Shown here: positions 1-8,895 of the stretch, piece after piece
Layout: each line of letters begins with the position of its first letter
Position numbering within the stretch: the stretch's first letter is position 1
Source: Gammaproteobacteria bacterium
GTDB taxonomy: Bacteria; Pseudomonadota; Gammaproteobacteria; VBWC01
Assembly (NCBI GenBank): GCA_006218035.1
Contig: VBWC01000003.1
Span: 243,251 to 307,250 of the forward strand
Reading direction: 5' to 3'
Length of the DNA stretch: 64,000 bases
Translations under genes and position numbers: made by a program
The notes under the pieces: model-generated
Seen by the model: only the letters and a program-made list of their open reading frames with translations
Told to the model about the DNA's origin: nothing
Database searches by the model: none

Positions 1-1
1 A

Positions 2-1087
2 ACGTTCGTGCTTGCATTAACCGCCGGTTACCGCGCGTTCGACCCGCTGTTTTCCGGTTTGTTTAATTCATATTATGAGGGGGCGGGCGCCGTTTATCCG
101 CGTGCGCGGCGTGGCTTGCTGTCCCGACCGACGGTAGACGAGGTTTTTCACTATCGGGCCTATGTCGATCATCACGTTACCGCGCTTCTCGATAATCTGA
201 TGGAACGGGAAAACCGCGATAGCATCGCGCTTCTTCTTGTGCTTGGACTCAATCACGAACAGCAGCATCAGGAACTGTTGCTGACGGATATCAAGTACAA
301 CTTCTCGATTAATCCGCTGGCTCCGGCGTATCGGGATCTTGTGGCAACCGATGGATCATTTTCCCCGCCGCTGGAGTTTATCGAGTACGGTGGCGGTCTT
401 CACCAGATCGGGCATGCTGGCGACGGCTTCGCCTATGATAATGAAGGTCCTCGGCATCGGATTTGTGTCGAGCCCTATCGTCTCGCAAATCGACCGGTGA
501 CAAATGCCGAGTTCGTCCGGTTTATCGAGTCCGGTGGCTATCACGAATCGAGGCACTGGCTGTCGGACGGCTGGCAACTGGTGAAGGAGTTGGGCTGGGA
601 GCATCCCCTCTATTGGCGCCGCATCGATACCGGATGGGAAGTCTCGACGTTGGGCGGGGTGCGTCCGTTGGATCTTCACGAGCCCGTTTGCCATGTCAGT
701 TTTTTTGAGGCTGACGCCTTTGCCCGCTGGGCCGAAAAGCGTCTGCCTACCGAGGCCGAGTGGGAACTGGCGGCTTGCTGCGAGTCGAAAGGCGGAAATT
801 TTCTTGGTTCCGGACATTTTCATCCGGTTGGCGGCGAACTGTCGGCGATGTTTTTCGGTAATATCTGGCAATGGACGCAAAGCCCGTATACCGCTTATCC
901 GGGTTTTCGCGCACTAAACGGTACGCTGGGCGAATATAACGGAAAATTCATGAGCAACCAGATGGTGCTGCGGGGCGGGTCGTGCGTCACACCGGCGGAT
1001 CACATCCGGGCAAGTTATCGTAACTTCTTTTATCCCGGTCAACGCTGGCAGTTCAGCGGTTTCCGCCTGGCAGAAGCCGTCATATGA
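2..1087 (+). CDS. egtB: EgtB-type sulfoxide synthase (5' end outside window)
   Basis: Non-haem iron enzyme that joins trimethylhistidine (hercynine) to a thiol donor in ergothioneine synthesis. The reading frame is open to the window edge and the first residues already match the interior of the DinB-like domain (FNSYYE, then RGLLSRPTVDEV), so the true start lies upstream; the GTG at 8 is only the first possible start seen. The iron-binding HX3HXE motif (NHEQQHQE) is at bases 251-274. The C-terminal half is an FGE-sulfatase domain with RLPTEAEWE, LRGGS and a terminal GFRLAE. About 361 residues are visible, against roughly 420 for the family. The stop overlaps the egtD start by 4 bases, so the two are translationally coupled. 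An OvoA-like activity is less likely because a dedicated methyltransferase gene follows. Confidence 0.9.
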   Translation, partial: TFVLALTAGYRAFDPLFSGLFNSYYEGAGAVYPRARRGLLSRPTVDEVFHYRAYVDHHVTALLDNLMERENRDSIALLLVLGLNHEQQHQELLLTDIKYNFSINPLAPAYRDLVATDGSFSPPLEFIEYGGGLHQIGHAGDGFAYDNEGPRHRICVEPYRLANRPVTNAEFVRFIESGGYHESRHWLSDGWQLVKELGWEHPLYWRRIDTGWEVSTLGGVRPLDLHEPVCHVSFFEADAFARWAEKRLPTEAEWELAACCESKGGNFLGSGHFHPVGGELSAMFFGNIWQWTQSPYTAYPGFRALNGTLGEYNGKFMSNQMVLRGGSCVTPADHIRASYRNFFYPGQRWQFSGFRLAEAVI

Positions 1088-2067
1088 CAGTAGCGGCATC
1101 CCAGCGTGTCCGTTTCTACGATACACAACCGCCGGCTGCCGGCCTGTGTAGCGAAGTCATCCGCGGACTGGGGCGACGTCCCCGGACATTGCCACCGAAA
1201 CTTTTTTATGATGAGCGCGGTTCCGCACTGTTCAACGCTATCTGCGAACTTCCAGAGTACTACCTGACGCGGACGGAAACCGCCATTATCGAGCACAATC
1301 TTGATGAAATCGCGGCTCTGGCCGGACCGGATTGCGTGTTGCTCGAGCTCGGAAGCGGCAGCGGGCGCAAGGCCCGTCCCGTCATAGAACGATTGCAACC
1401 CCGAACGTACGTACCTCTCGATATTTCCCGCGAGCATCTTTTGGCGGCTTCGACCGAAGTGGCGGATGAGTTTCCATGGCTGGAAATCCGGGCGACGTGC
1501 ATCGATTACACCACCGGGCTGATATTGCCTTTCGTTCTGCCAGCGTGCCGGCGCGTCGCGTTTTTTCCCGGATCGACGATAGGGAACTTTGAGCCGCACG
1601 ACGCCACGCGTTTTCTGGAGAATATCCGCCGTATGGTCGGCGTTGGCGGCGCCATCATCATCGGTGTGGACACCAAGAAAGATGCGCATACGTTACATGC
1701 CGCCTATAACGATTCTTACGGAATCACGGCGGAGTTCAACAAAAACGTTCTGTGCCGGATCAATCGGGATCTTGGCGCAAAGTTTATCTGTGACCAATTC
1801 GAGCATGATGCGTTTTATAACGAGCCAAGAGGGCGGGTGGAAATGCATCTCGTCAGTACTGTCCATCAGGTCGTGGGGTTCGAGAACATTCGCTTCGTGT
1901 TTGAGGAGGGCGAGACTATTCATACGGAGAATTCCTACAAATACACCACGGATGAATTTGTCGCGATAGCAACAGCGGCGGGATTCTCGTCGAGTCGTAT
2001 CTGGAGCGATGACGCCAATAAATTCAGCGTGCATTACCTGACCGTGCCGCACGCGGGCACGATATGA
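1084..2067 (+). CDS. egtD: L-histidine N-alpha-methyltransferase
   Basis: SAM-dependent enzyme that trimethylates the alpha-amino group of histidine to hercynine, the first step of ergothioneine synthesis. At 327 residues it has the family's usual length. Visible motifs are PEYYLTRTE near residue 60, the SAM loop LLELGSGSGRK near 86-96, YVPLDIS, the FFPGSTIGNF segment whose Asn contacts histidine in known structures, and a C-terminal ETIHTENSYKY holding the Glu/Ser pair that binds the substrate amino group. It starts inside the egtB stop codon, and its TGA overlaps the ATG of mlaE by 4 bases. No egtC or egtE is in view, so the remaining steps must be encoded elsewhere or handled by a shorter pathway. 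Confidence 0.92.
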   Translation: MTVAASQRVRFYDTQPPAAGLCSEVIRGLGRRPRTLPPKLFYDERGSALFNAICELPEYYLTRTETAIIEHNLDEIAALAGPDCVLLELGSGSGRKARPVIERLQPRTYVPLDISREHLLAASTEVADEFPWLEIRATCIDYTTGLILPFVLPACRRVAFFPGSTIGNFEPHDATRFLENIRRMVGVGGAIIIGVDTKKDAHTLHAAYNDSYGITAEFNKNVLCRINRDLGAKFICDQFEHDAFYNEPRGRVEMHLVSTVHQVVGFENIRFVFEEGETIHTENSYKYTTDEFVAIATAAGFSSSRIWSDDANKFSVHYLTVPHAGTI

Positions 2068-2864
2068 TGTCGGGGCTAAAAAAGCGTATTGAGACGATCG
2101 GGGACCTGACTCTTTACCATGTCGAGCAGTTCGGCCGAATGGGGGTATTCCTCGCGGTATGCACCTATTATTTTTTTAAACCGCCTTACAAAATCTATCC
2201 GATTGTCCGTCAGATCCGCTTTATAGGCGCGGGATCGATATTTGTCATCGGCGTTACCGGGGCTTTCACCGGCATGGTACTCGCGCTGCAGGGCTACTAT
2301 ACCTTGACCAAATTTGGCTCCGAGGATCTGCTCGGTTCGGCGGTAGCGCTAAGTTTGATCAGGGAGCTTGGCCCGGTATTAACGGCCTTGATGGTTATCG
2401 GTCGCGCTGGATCGGCGATCTGTGCGGAAATCGGCATCATGCGCACGTCGGAACAGATAGACGCGCTGGAATGCATGGCGATTAATCCGTATCGGTATCT
2501 GATGGTGCCGAAATTCGTTGCAGCGATTATATCCTTGCCGCTGCTCGTGTTTATCTTCGACGTGGTCGGGATTGCTGGTGGATATCTTGTTGGCGTGGTA
2601 TTGCTCGGTGTCAACGAGGGCGCCTATTTTCAAGGCATGTACGACAGCGTGGTCTGGAAAGATGTAGAACTGGGGCTGGTCAAGGCGTTTGTCTTCGGGC
2701 TACTCATTGTGTGGATCGCGGCGGCGAAAGGATATTACATGCATCTTGAACGCTCGCCGGTATTCGGAGCTGAGGGGGTCAGCCGTATCACGACTAACGC
2801 TGTTGTGCTCGCGTCGGTTACGATACTGATCTGGAATTATCTCATTGGGGCAATCATGCTCTGA
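2064..2864 (+). CDS. mlaE: MlaE/YrbE-family lipid ABC transporter permease
   Basis: Inner-membrane permease of the Mla system, which moves phospholipids between the inner and outer membranes. The 266-residue protein has about five hydrophobic segments and the family core FTGMVLALQGYYTL, followed by a cytoplasmic loop GRAGSAICAEIGIMRTSEQIDALE, the region that contacts the ATPase. The start is one of two adjacent ATG codons at 2064 and 2067; the first overlaps the egtD stop. The cognate ATPase gene mlaF normally lies immediately upstream, but here that place is taken by egtB-egtD. Confidence 0.92.
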   Translation: MMSGLKKRIETIGDLTLYHVEQFGRMGVFLAVCTYYFFKPPYKIYPIVRQIRFIGAGSIFVIGVTGAFTGMVLALQGYYTLTKFGSEDLLGSAVALSLIRELGPVLTALMVIGRAGSAICAEIGIMRTSEQIDALECMAINPYRYLMVPKFVAAIISLPLLVFIFDVVGIAGGYLVGVVLLGVNEGAYFQGMYDSVVWKDVELGLVKAFVFGLLIVWIAAAKGYYMHLERSPVFGAEGVSRITTNAVVLASVTILIWNYLIGAIML

Positions 2865-2896
2865 GCAGCCGGTCTATCCCGGGAGACACAGGCATC

Positions 2897-3343
2897 ATGA
2901 ATCGACTTAATGTGGAACTTGCCGTAGGGATTTTCATGATCGCCGGGTTCCTTTGCTTTGCGTATATTTCAATCAAGCTTGGCGACGTCAAGCTATTCGA
3001 GGAGGATACGTATACGTTGCAGGCTCGATTCGGTTCGATATCCGGACTGAAAAAGGGTGCGGATATCGAAATCGCCGGTGTCAAGGTCGGCAAGGTCACG
3101 GATATTGCCCTGGACGGGAGTCAATACGAAGCATTGGTGAAGTTGTCGCTCAGCAGCAGGTATAAATTACAGCAGGACAGCATTGCCTCCGTTCGTACCG
3201 CCGGCGTGATCGGCGACAAGTTTATCAGTATCGCGCCCGGTGGTTCCGAAGAATACCTCAGGGCAGGCGATTCCATACGCGATACAGAATCCTCTGTAAG
3301 TCTTGAGGAGCTGATCAGTAAATATATCTTTGAAAAGGAATAG
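2897..3343 (+). CDS. mlaD: MlaD, MCE-domain substrate-binding protein
   Basis: Periplasmic, inner-membrane-anchored ring protein of the Mla complex. The 148 residues comprise one N-terminal transmembrane helix (about residues 7-26) and a single MCE domain (about 38-115) with the signature GLKKGADIEIAGVKVGKV and the later TAGVIGDKFISIAPGG. It is shorter than the 183-residue E. coli protein, lacking part of the C-terminal helical extension. It lies 32 bases after mlaE and 7 bases before the probable mlaA start. Confidence 0.92.
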   Translation: MNRLNVELAVGIFMIAGFLCFAYISIKLGDVKLFEEDTYTLQARFGSISGLKKGADIEIAGVKVGKVTDIALDGSQYEALVKLSLSSRYKLQQDSIASVRTAGVIGDKFISIAPGGSEEYLRAGDSIRDTESSVSLEELISKYIFEKE

Positions 3344-3350
3344 GCGAGCG

Positions 3351-4157
3351 GTGCCAATTCCCGTGCGGCTTATGGCCAGACGTCTTCTGTTGCTCGCATG
3401 TCTTTCGGTATCGGGCGTATTGCCGGCCCATGCGGTGGACGAGGTGCCGCCGACGGGCATCAGCGGCGAACCGATGGATAGCGCTTTTTCGGACGATACT
3501 TCGCTTGGATCTGAAGACGACTTTCCTGCGGATGAGGATTTCTCTGTCGTATCCGATCCGCTGGAGAAGATTAACCGGGTGACGTTCTGGTTCAATGACA
3601 AGCTGTATTTCTATCTGCTAAAACCGGTTGCGCGCGCGTACCGTGTCGTACCCGAGTCGATTCGGGTATCGGTCGCCAACTTTTTCACGAATCTCGGTTC
3701 CCCGGTACGTGGGGTAAACGCAGTGTTTCAGATGAAATTTGCCGACGCCGGGAACGAAATGGGGCGCTTCATTATCAACTCCACGATGGGCATCGGCGGG
3801 TTATTCGATCCAGCGGAAAAATACGCCGGAATCCGGGAGACCGACGAAGATTTTGGGCAAACGCTGGGTGCCTATGGCGCTGGTCCGGGGTTCTATATCG
3901 TATTGCCGTTCCTGGGGCCATCCAGCCTGCGGGATGGTGTGGGTATGGTGGTCGACACCGGGATGTCTCCTCTCTACAACTATGCTGAACGCGAAGAGAA
4001 AGACAACCAGTATTTGGTTCTCAAAGCCGTGGAGGCGGTCAACACCGTTTCGCTGGACAAGGACACCTACGAAAGCATCAAAAGGGATGCGCTTGACCCT
4101 TACCAATTTGTCCGTGACGCGTATGTTCAAAATCGTCAAGGTAAAATCAGAAAGTAA
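3351..4157 (+). CDS. mlaA: MlaA/VacJ outer-membrane lipid-removal protein
   Basis: Outer-membrane component that strips misplaced phospholipid from the outer leaflet and passes it to MlaC. The family core starts at DPLEKINRVTFWFNDKLY and continues through NFFTNLGSPVRGVN, GRFIINSTMGIGGLFDPA and DFGQTLGAYGAGPGFYIVLP. I chose the GTG at 3351, preceded by a purine-rich AGGCGAG; an upstream TTG at 3330 lies inside mlaD, and an ATG at 3372 has no ribosome-binding site. The export signal is ambiguous: LLAC could be a lipobox with lipidation at that Cys, but cleavage at AHA is also possible. An acidic linker of about 40 residues precedes the domain. The order mlaE-mlaD-mlaA-mlaC resembles that of betaproteobacteria. 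Confidence 0.9.
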   Translation: MPIPVRLMARRLLLLACLSVSGVLPAHAVDEVPPTGISGEPMDSAFSDDTSLGSEDDFPADEDFSVVSDPLEKINRVTFWFNDKLYFYLLKPVARAYRVVPESIRVSVANFFTNLGSPVRGVNAVFQMKFADAGNEMGRFIINSTMGIGGLFDPAEKYAGIRETDEDFGQTLGAYGAGPGFYIVLPFLGPSSLRDGVGMVVDTGMSPLYNYAEREEKDNQYLVLKAVEAVNTVSLDKDTYESIKRDALDPYQFVRDAYVQNRQGKIRK

Positions 4158-4295
4158 TCACATAATTATCATAGCGGGGTAAAGAATCGCGGTGAATTAA
4201 CGTTATAGAAAGGGTCGGGGACGCCATCGACGCGATGACAATTTGAAAGTAGCCGTCAGCGGGTCACCTTTGTTCGACCACAGGAAAGACACGTT

Positions 4296-4907
4296 ATGAA
4301 AACCAAGCGATTTGCCTTGTTGCTCGCCGTATCGTTGCTATTCTCCGTCGCGGCGTCAGCCGTAGTGGCGCCTGGACCCATGGACCAAATTAAGGCGTCG
4401 GTCGACGAGGTCCTTAATATTCTGTCGAATTCAAAGCTGGAGGCAAATGACAAAAAGGAACGCATTTCAACGATTATTCGCAAGCGGTTCTATTTTCGTG
4501 CGATGGCGCAGCAAACACTGGCGCAAAACTGGCGCAAGGCGACGCCGGACGAGCAAAAGAACTTTGTTGAATTGTTTTCCAGGCTCGTAATGGCCACGTA
4601 TATGGATCGTATCGAGGCCTATTCCAACGAGAGCGTCGAGTTCAAGCGCGAGAAAATCGAGGAAGACCGCGCCGTGGTCGATACAACAATCGTGACCACG
4701 ACTGTTCAGATCCCGATCAGTTATAAGCTCGTCAAAAAAGACGGCGAATGGCTGGTCTATGACGTGGTTGTAGAAGAGGTCAGCCTGGTGCGCAATTACA
4801 GAAGCAGCTATCAGGATATCGTCAACAAGGAAGGATTTACCGGCCTGATGGCGAAGATGCAGGAAAAGATCAAGAGCCTGGAAGCGCCGCCGGGGAAAAC
4901 CGGCTAG
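4296..4907 (+). CDS. mlaC: MlaC periplasmic phospholipid-binding protein
   Basis: Soluble periplasmic shuttle that carries phospholipid between MlaA and MlaD. The 203-residue protein begins with a Sec signal peptide (basic MKTKR, hydrophobic core, likely cleavage after ASA near residue 23) and continues with the Ttg2D/MlaC fold: KKERISTIIRKRFYFRAMAQQTL, RKATPDEQKNFVELFSRL and DGEWLVYDVVVEEVSLVRNY. An AGGAAAGA ribosome-binding site sits 10 bases before the ATG. It is separated from mlaA by 138 bases, in which I recognise no promoter. No mlaB follows; the next gene is convergent. Confidence 0.92.
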   Translation: MKTKRFALLLAVSLLFSVAASAVVAPGPMDQIKASVDEVLNILSNSKLEANDKKERISTIIRKRFYFRAMAQQTLAQNWRKATPDEQKNFVELFSRLVMATYMDRIEAYSNESVEFKREKIEEDRAVVDTTIVTTTVQIPISYKLVKKDGEWLVYDVVVEEVSLVRNYRSSYQDIVNKEGFTGLMAKMQEKIKSLEAPPGKTG

Positions 4908-4940
4908 TTATCCACGCTTCCAGGCCCTCAACGGCCGAGT

Positions 4941-5612
4941 TCAGTTGATTGACAGCAACTCGATTTCGAATATCAGCGTCTGGTTTGGTTCGATTGCGTT
5001 GTTGCCGTGTTCGCCATAGGCCAGGCTAGCAGGTATCACCACCTTCCATTTCGAGCCTTGCGTCATCATCGGCAGCACTTCCTGCCAGCCCTGTATCACA
5101 CCGTTGACCGGGAAGGTAACCGGTTGGCCGCGGGCAATCGAGCTGTCAAATTCTTCGCCATTGACGAGGGTCCCGCGGTAGTGCACGGATACGCTGTCGG
5201 CCGGTAGTGGTTTCTTGCCGGCGCCTTCTTTTATAACGGTGTATTGCAGCCCGCTCGCCGTCGTGACGACGCCTTTCTTTTTGCCATTTTCGGCGAGGTA
5301 GGCATCGCCGGCTTTCTTGTTCTTTTCGGCCGCGGCCTTCTTCTCTTTTTCACCTTTCTCAATATAGGCGCGGCTGGCCGCTTGCATTTCTTCCAGCGTC
5401 AGCTTCAGGGGCGCGCCGGTCAGGACGTCGCGGATCGCGAGGATCATCGCATCCGCGTCCACGTCCAGGCCTTGTTGCTTCAACCCCTGGGCCATTTGGA
5501 AACCCACGGTATAACTGAAACGCTTGTTTTCCGTGTCCAACGTTGGCTCGGCAGCAAAAACCGAGGTGACATGAGAGGCGAGGAGCAACGCCGGGATAAC
5601 GTAATATTTCAT
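4941..5612 (-). CDS. FKBP-type peptidyl-prolyl isomerase (FkpA/Mip family)
   Basis: Periplasmic proline isomerase and chaperone. The 223 residues have a signal peptide (likely cleavage at VFA-AEP near 21), an N-terminal dimerisation domain (FSYTVGFQMAQGLKQQGL), a long Lys/Glu-rich helix (about residues 85-112) and a C-terminal FKBP domain from about 120 with VSVHYRGTLVNGEEFDSS, the active-site segment VIQGWQEVLPMM and IPASLAYGEHG. This is the Mip/FkpA/FklB layout. It converges on mlaC with a 33-base gap and diverges from sucA across 398 bases. Confidence 0.9.
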   Translation of the reverse strand: MKYYVIPALLLASHVTSVFAAEPTLDTENKRFSYTVGFQMAQGLKQQGLDVDADAMILAIRDVLTGAPLKLTLEEMQAASRAYIEKGEKEKKAAAEKNKKAGDAYLAENGKKKGVVTTASGLQYTVIKEGAGKKPLPADSVSVHYRGTLVNGEEFDSSIARGQPVTFPVNGVIQGWQEVLPMMTQGSKWKVVIPASLAYGEHGNNAIEPNQTLIFEIELLSIN

Positions 5613-6010
5613 TTATAAGTTCCTGTAATTAGGGATGTAGTCTCGTAAGCACGGAGTCAGGTACAAAATTGTCGAAAAGACCAAGCTATCATCGCACAGA
5701 TATTTCAGAGATTAAAGCAAGCGTCGGACGGTTGGCACCCGCCAAGCGCAGCCCGAACGCGGGCATGAATGCTCACGCACACACCAGGGGCGGCATCTAT
5801 CAGACAGCTCCGGAATCGGAATATTACCGCTATAGATTTCACTAAACTTACTTCAGGGTCCAACGATATACAGAGGTAGGCGCCATAATCCGGTGAAAGT
5901 TACTGAGTTTTCCAATAGTTACGACTACGGTACACTTTGGGATCACACCCGTCGTCTTGCCGCCGGCGATGACACGGAAGAATACGGAACAATAAGAAGG
6001 AACCGTCCGA
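5613..6010. other. Divergent intergenic region between FKBP and sucA
   Basis: This 398-base stretch holds no convincing gene. It should contain the promoters for both flanking genes. On the plus strand TACACT at 5931-5936 could be a -10 element, but the -35 position (TTTTCC, 5908-5913) is weak. An AGAAGGA ribosome-binding site at 5995-6001 precedes the sucA ATG at 6011. I saw no recognisable operator, riboswitch or terminator. Confidence 0.5.
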
Positions 6011-8833
6011 ATGAGTTTGATGAAGCGCATGCACCGCAGCAGCTATTTGTATAGCGGGAACGCGCCATTGATTGAGGAACTTTACGGAGAGTATCTCAAG
6101 GATCCCGGCGGGCTCAGTCCCGAATGGCGCGGCTATTTTGACGAGCTGAAACAAAACGGCGACGCACCCGAATCGGACCATCACGCGATTCAGAAGTCGT
6201 TGGCGCAACAAGCCAAACAACGCCGAATCCATACGCGCCAGCAGACCGACGTCGCGATTGCGCATGCGGAAGCAAAACAGGTAAGTGTTTTGCAGCTGAT
6301 TAACGCCTACCGCTTCCAGGGTCACCAGTACGCTGATCTCGATCCGCTGCAGCTCGCTGCCCGCGATCCGATCGCCGATCTCGATCTCGAAACTCACGGT
6401 CTGGGGTCGATCGATACGGAGGTTGTGTTCAACGCCGGTTCGCTGGTTGGCGTCGGGCAGGCGCCGCTGAAAAAGATTCTGCAACACCTGAAAGATACTT
6501 ACTGCCGGACTATTGGCGTCGAGTATATGCACATCACGAATACCGAACAGAAGCGCTGGATACAGGAGCGTCTGGAGCGGGCCTGCGCGACGCCGGATTT
6601 CGGGGCGGAGATGAAGCGCCATATTCTGGGCAGGATCGTGGCGGCCGAAGGTCTTGAGAAATATTTACATACCAAATATGTCGGTCAGAAACGCTTTTCT
6701 CTGGAGGGCGGCGAAAGCGTGATTCCGGCACTCGACGAGATTGTGCAGCGCGCTGGCTCAAGCGGCATCGAGGAAGTCGTGCTGGGCATGACGCACCGTG
6801 GTCGCCTGAACGTGCTTGTGAACATCCTCGGCAAGTCTCCGGCGGATCTGTTCAAGGAATTCGAGGGATTTTTTGACCGCAAGACGCTGGGTGGCTCCGG
6901 TGATGTCAAATATCATCAGGGGTTCTCTTCCGATATTCGTACGGCAGGCGGAGTCGTGCACCTGGCGCTGGCGTTCAATCCGTCCCACCTGGAGATCGTT
7001 GACCCGGTGGTACAGGGGTCCGTCAGGGCGAGGCAACAGGGCCGCAACGATTATTCGGGCGACAAGGTCTTGCCTGTGCTGATTCATGGCGACGCCGCCT
7101 TCGCGGGGCAAGGCGTCGTTATGGAGACGTTCAACATGTCGCAAGCGCGTGGTTACAAGGCGGGCGGTACCGTCCATATCATCATCAACAATCAGATAGG
7201 CTTCACCACCAGCAATCCGCTGGATGTGCGCTCGGCGCCGTATTGCACCGAGGTGTCGCGCATGGTTCAGGCGCCTATCTTTCACGTCAACGGCGACGAT
7301 CCCGAGGCGGTTGTGTTCGTCACGCAGATTGCGCTGGATTTTCGCATGAAATTCAAACGCGACGTATTGATCGACATTGTGTGCTATCGCCGGCATGGCC
7401 ATAGCGAGGCGGACGAGCCAAATGCCACGCAGCCGATCATGTACAAGAAGATCAGAAATCATCCGGAAACGACGCAGGTATATGCCAGGAAAATTGCCGG
7501 TCAGGGCGTTGTCAGCGATCAGGAGTTGGCTGCCATGGCGCTTGCCTATCGCGAGGCGCTAGACAAGGGTGAGAAGGTCGCTTACCAGATCGTCACGGAT
7601 CCGAAAAAGAAGTATACGTTTGACTGGGAGCCCTTCAAGACCTACAACGAACCGCTGCAGGTGACGACGGCTGTCGTGGCCGATACGGTGCGCGAGCTGT
7701 CGGAACGTCTTACCAGTCTGCCGGAGGATTTTGAGCTACATCCGCGCGTTGCCCAGATCATCGAGGCCCGCCAGCGCATGGCCGAGGGCAAGCGCAAGCT
7801 GGACTGGGGGTTCACGGAAACCATGGCCTACGCGACCCTGCTGGCGGAAGGGTACTCGGTGCGAATCTCAGGACAGGACAGCGGGCGCGGCACGTTCTTC
7901 CATCGCCATGCGGTATTGCACAACCAGAAAGACGGCTCGACCTGCACACCTCTCGCGCAGCTGGCGGGTGACCGATCGCATTTTATCGTGATCGATTCAG
8001 TGTTATCGGAAGAGGCTGTTCTGGCCTATGAATATGGCTACAGCACCACGTCGCCGCAGACGCTGGTCGTGTGGGAAGCGCAGTTCGGTGATTTCGCGAA
8101 CAATGCCCAGGTGGTAATCGACCAGTTCATAACGTCGGGCGAAGCGAAGTGGGGCCGGTTTTGCGGGCTGGTGATGTTTCTGCCGCATGGCTACGACGGT
8201 CAGGGTCCCGAGCATTCGTCGGGAAGGCTTGAACGTTACCTGCAATTATGTGCCGAGAACAACATCCAGGTTTGTATGCCGACGCGGCCGGCGCAGATGT
8301 TTCACCTGTTGCGTCGCCAGATGTTGCGCCCGTACCGGAAACCACTGGTGATCATGTCACCGAAAAGTCTGTTGCGTCACAAGTCATCGACCTCGACGCT
8401 CGATGAACTGACCGAAGGCGATTTTTTGCCGGTAATCGGCGAGATCGAGGAGTTCGATCCGACTGCAGTCGAGCGTATGGTGTTTTGCAGCGGCAAGGTC
8501 TATCTGGATTTGCTCGAGGCCAGAGAGTCCGCCGGACGGAAGGACACGGCCATTGTTCGCATAGAAGAACTGTATCCACTACCAGCCGAGCTGATACGCA
8601 CGGAAATTGCCCGTTATCCGCGTATCCGGAATTTTGTCTGGTGCCAGGAAGAGCCGGAGAACCAGGGTGCGTGGCGCTATATCCACTACAATTTCATGAC
8701 GGCCGGTCTGTTGCCCGAGGGGAACATTCTGCGCTGCGCTGCGCGGCCGCCGTCGTCATCCCCCGCGGTCGGCTATTTCAAGCTCCATCTCGAGCAACAG
8801 AAAGCGCTGGTGGACAAGGCCTTCGAGATATAG
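6011..8833 (+). CDS. sucA: 2-oxoglutarate dehydrogenase E1 component
   Basis: Thiamine-diphosphate-dependent E1 subunit that decarboxylates 2-oxoglutarate in the TCA cycle. At 940 residues it matches the family (933 in E. coli). The N-terminal E2-binding segment (SYLYSGNAPLIEELYGEYLKD-like) is present, followed by GMTHRGRLNVLVN and the cofactor-binding stretch GDAAFAGQGVVMETFNMS through IINNQIGFTTS. The C-terminal transketolase-like domain includes SVLSEEAVLAYEYGYS and WEAQFGDFANNAQV. The start is fixed by an AGAAGGA site about 9 bases upstream. It is the first gene of sucA-sucB-lpd. Confidence 0.97.
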   Translation: MSLMKRMHRSSYLYSGNAPLIEELYGEYLKDPGGLSPEWRGYFDELKQNGDAPESDHHAIQKSLAQQAKQRRIHTRQQTDVAIAHAEAKQVSVLQLINAYRFQGHQYADLDPLQLAARDPIADLDLETHGLGSIDTEVVFNAGSLVGVGQAPLKKILQHLKDTYCRTIGVEYMHITNTEQKRWIQERLERACATPDFGAEMKRHILGRIVAAEGLEKYLHTKYVGQKRFSLEGGESVIPALDEIVQRAGSSGIEEVVLGMTHRGRLNVLVNILGKSPADLFKEFEGFFDRKTLGGSGDVKYHQGFSSDIRTAGGVVHLALAFNPSHLEIVDPVVQGSVRARQQGRNDYSGDKVLPVLIHGDAAFAGQGVVMETFNMSQARGYKAGGTVHIIINNQIGFTTSNPLDVRSAPYCTEVSRMVQAPIFHVNGDDPEAVVFVTQIALDFRMKFKRDVLIDIVCYRRHGHSEADEPNATQPIMYKKIRNHPETTQVYARKIAGQGVVSDQELAAMALAYREALDKGEKVAYQIVTDPKKKYTFDWEPFKTYNEPLQVTTAVVADTVRELSERLTSLPEDFELHPRVAQIIEARQRMAEGKRKLDWGFTETMAYATLLAEGYSVRISGQDSGRGTFFHRHAVLHNQKDGSTCTPLAQLAGDRSHFIVIDSVLSEEAVLAYEYGYSTTSPQTLVVWEAQFGDFANNAQVVIDQFITSGEAKWGRFCGLVMFLPHGYDGQGPEHSSGRLERYLQLCAENNIQVCMPTRPAQMFHLLRRQMLRPYRKPLVIMSPKSLLRHKSSTSTLDELTEGDFLPVIGEIEEFDPTAVERMVFCSGKVYLDLLEARESAGRKDTAIVRIEELYPLPAELIRTEIARYPRIRNFVWCQEEPENQGAWRYIHYNFMTAGLLPEGNILRCAARPPSSSPAVGYFKLHLEQQKALVDKAFEI

Positions 8834-8895
8834 TGTGATGGTAGGGTTGCCGATTACGCACGAATTGCCTGCGGTTTATACATGGAGACGAACGC

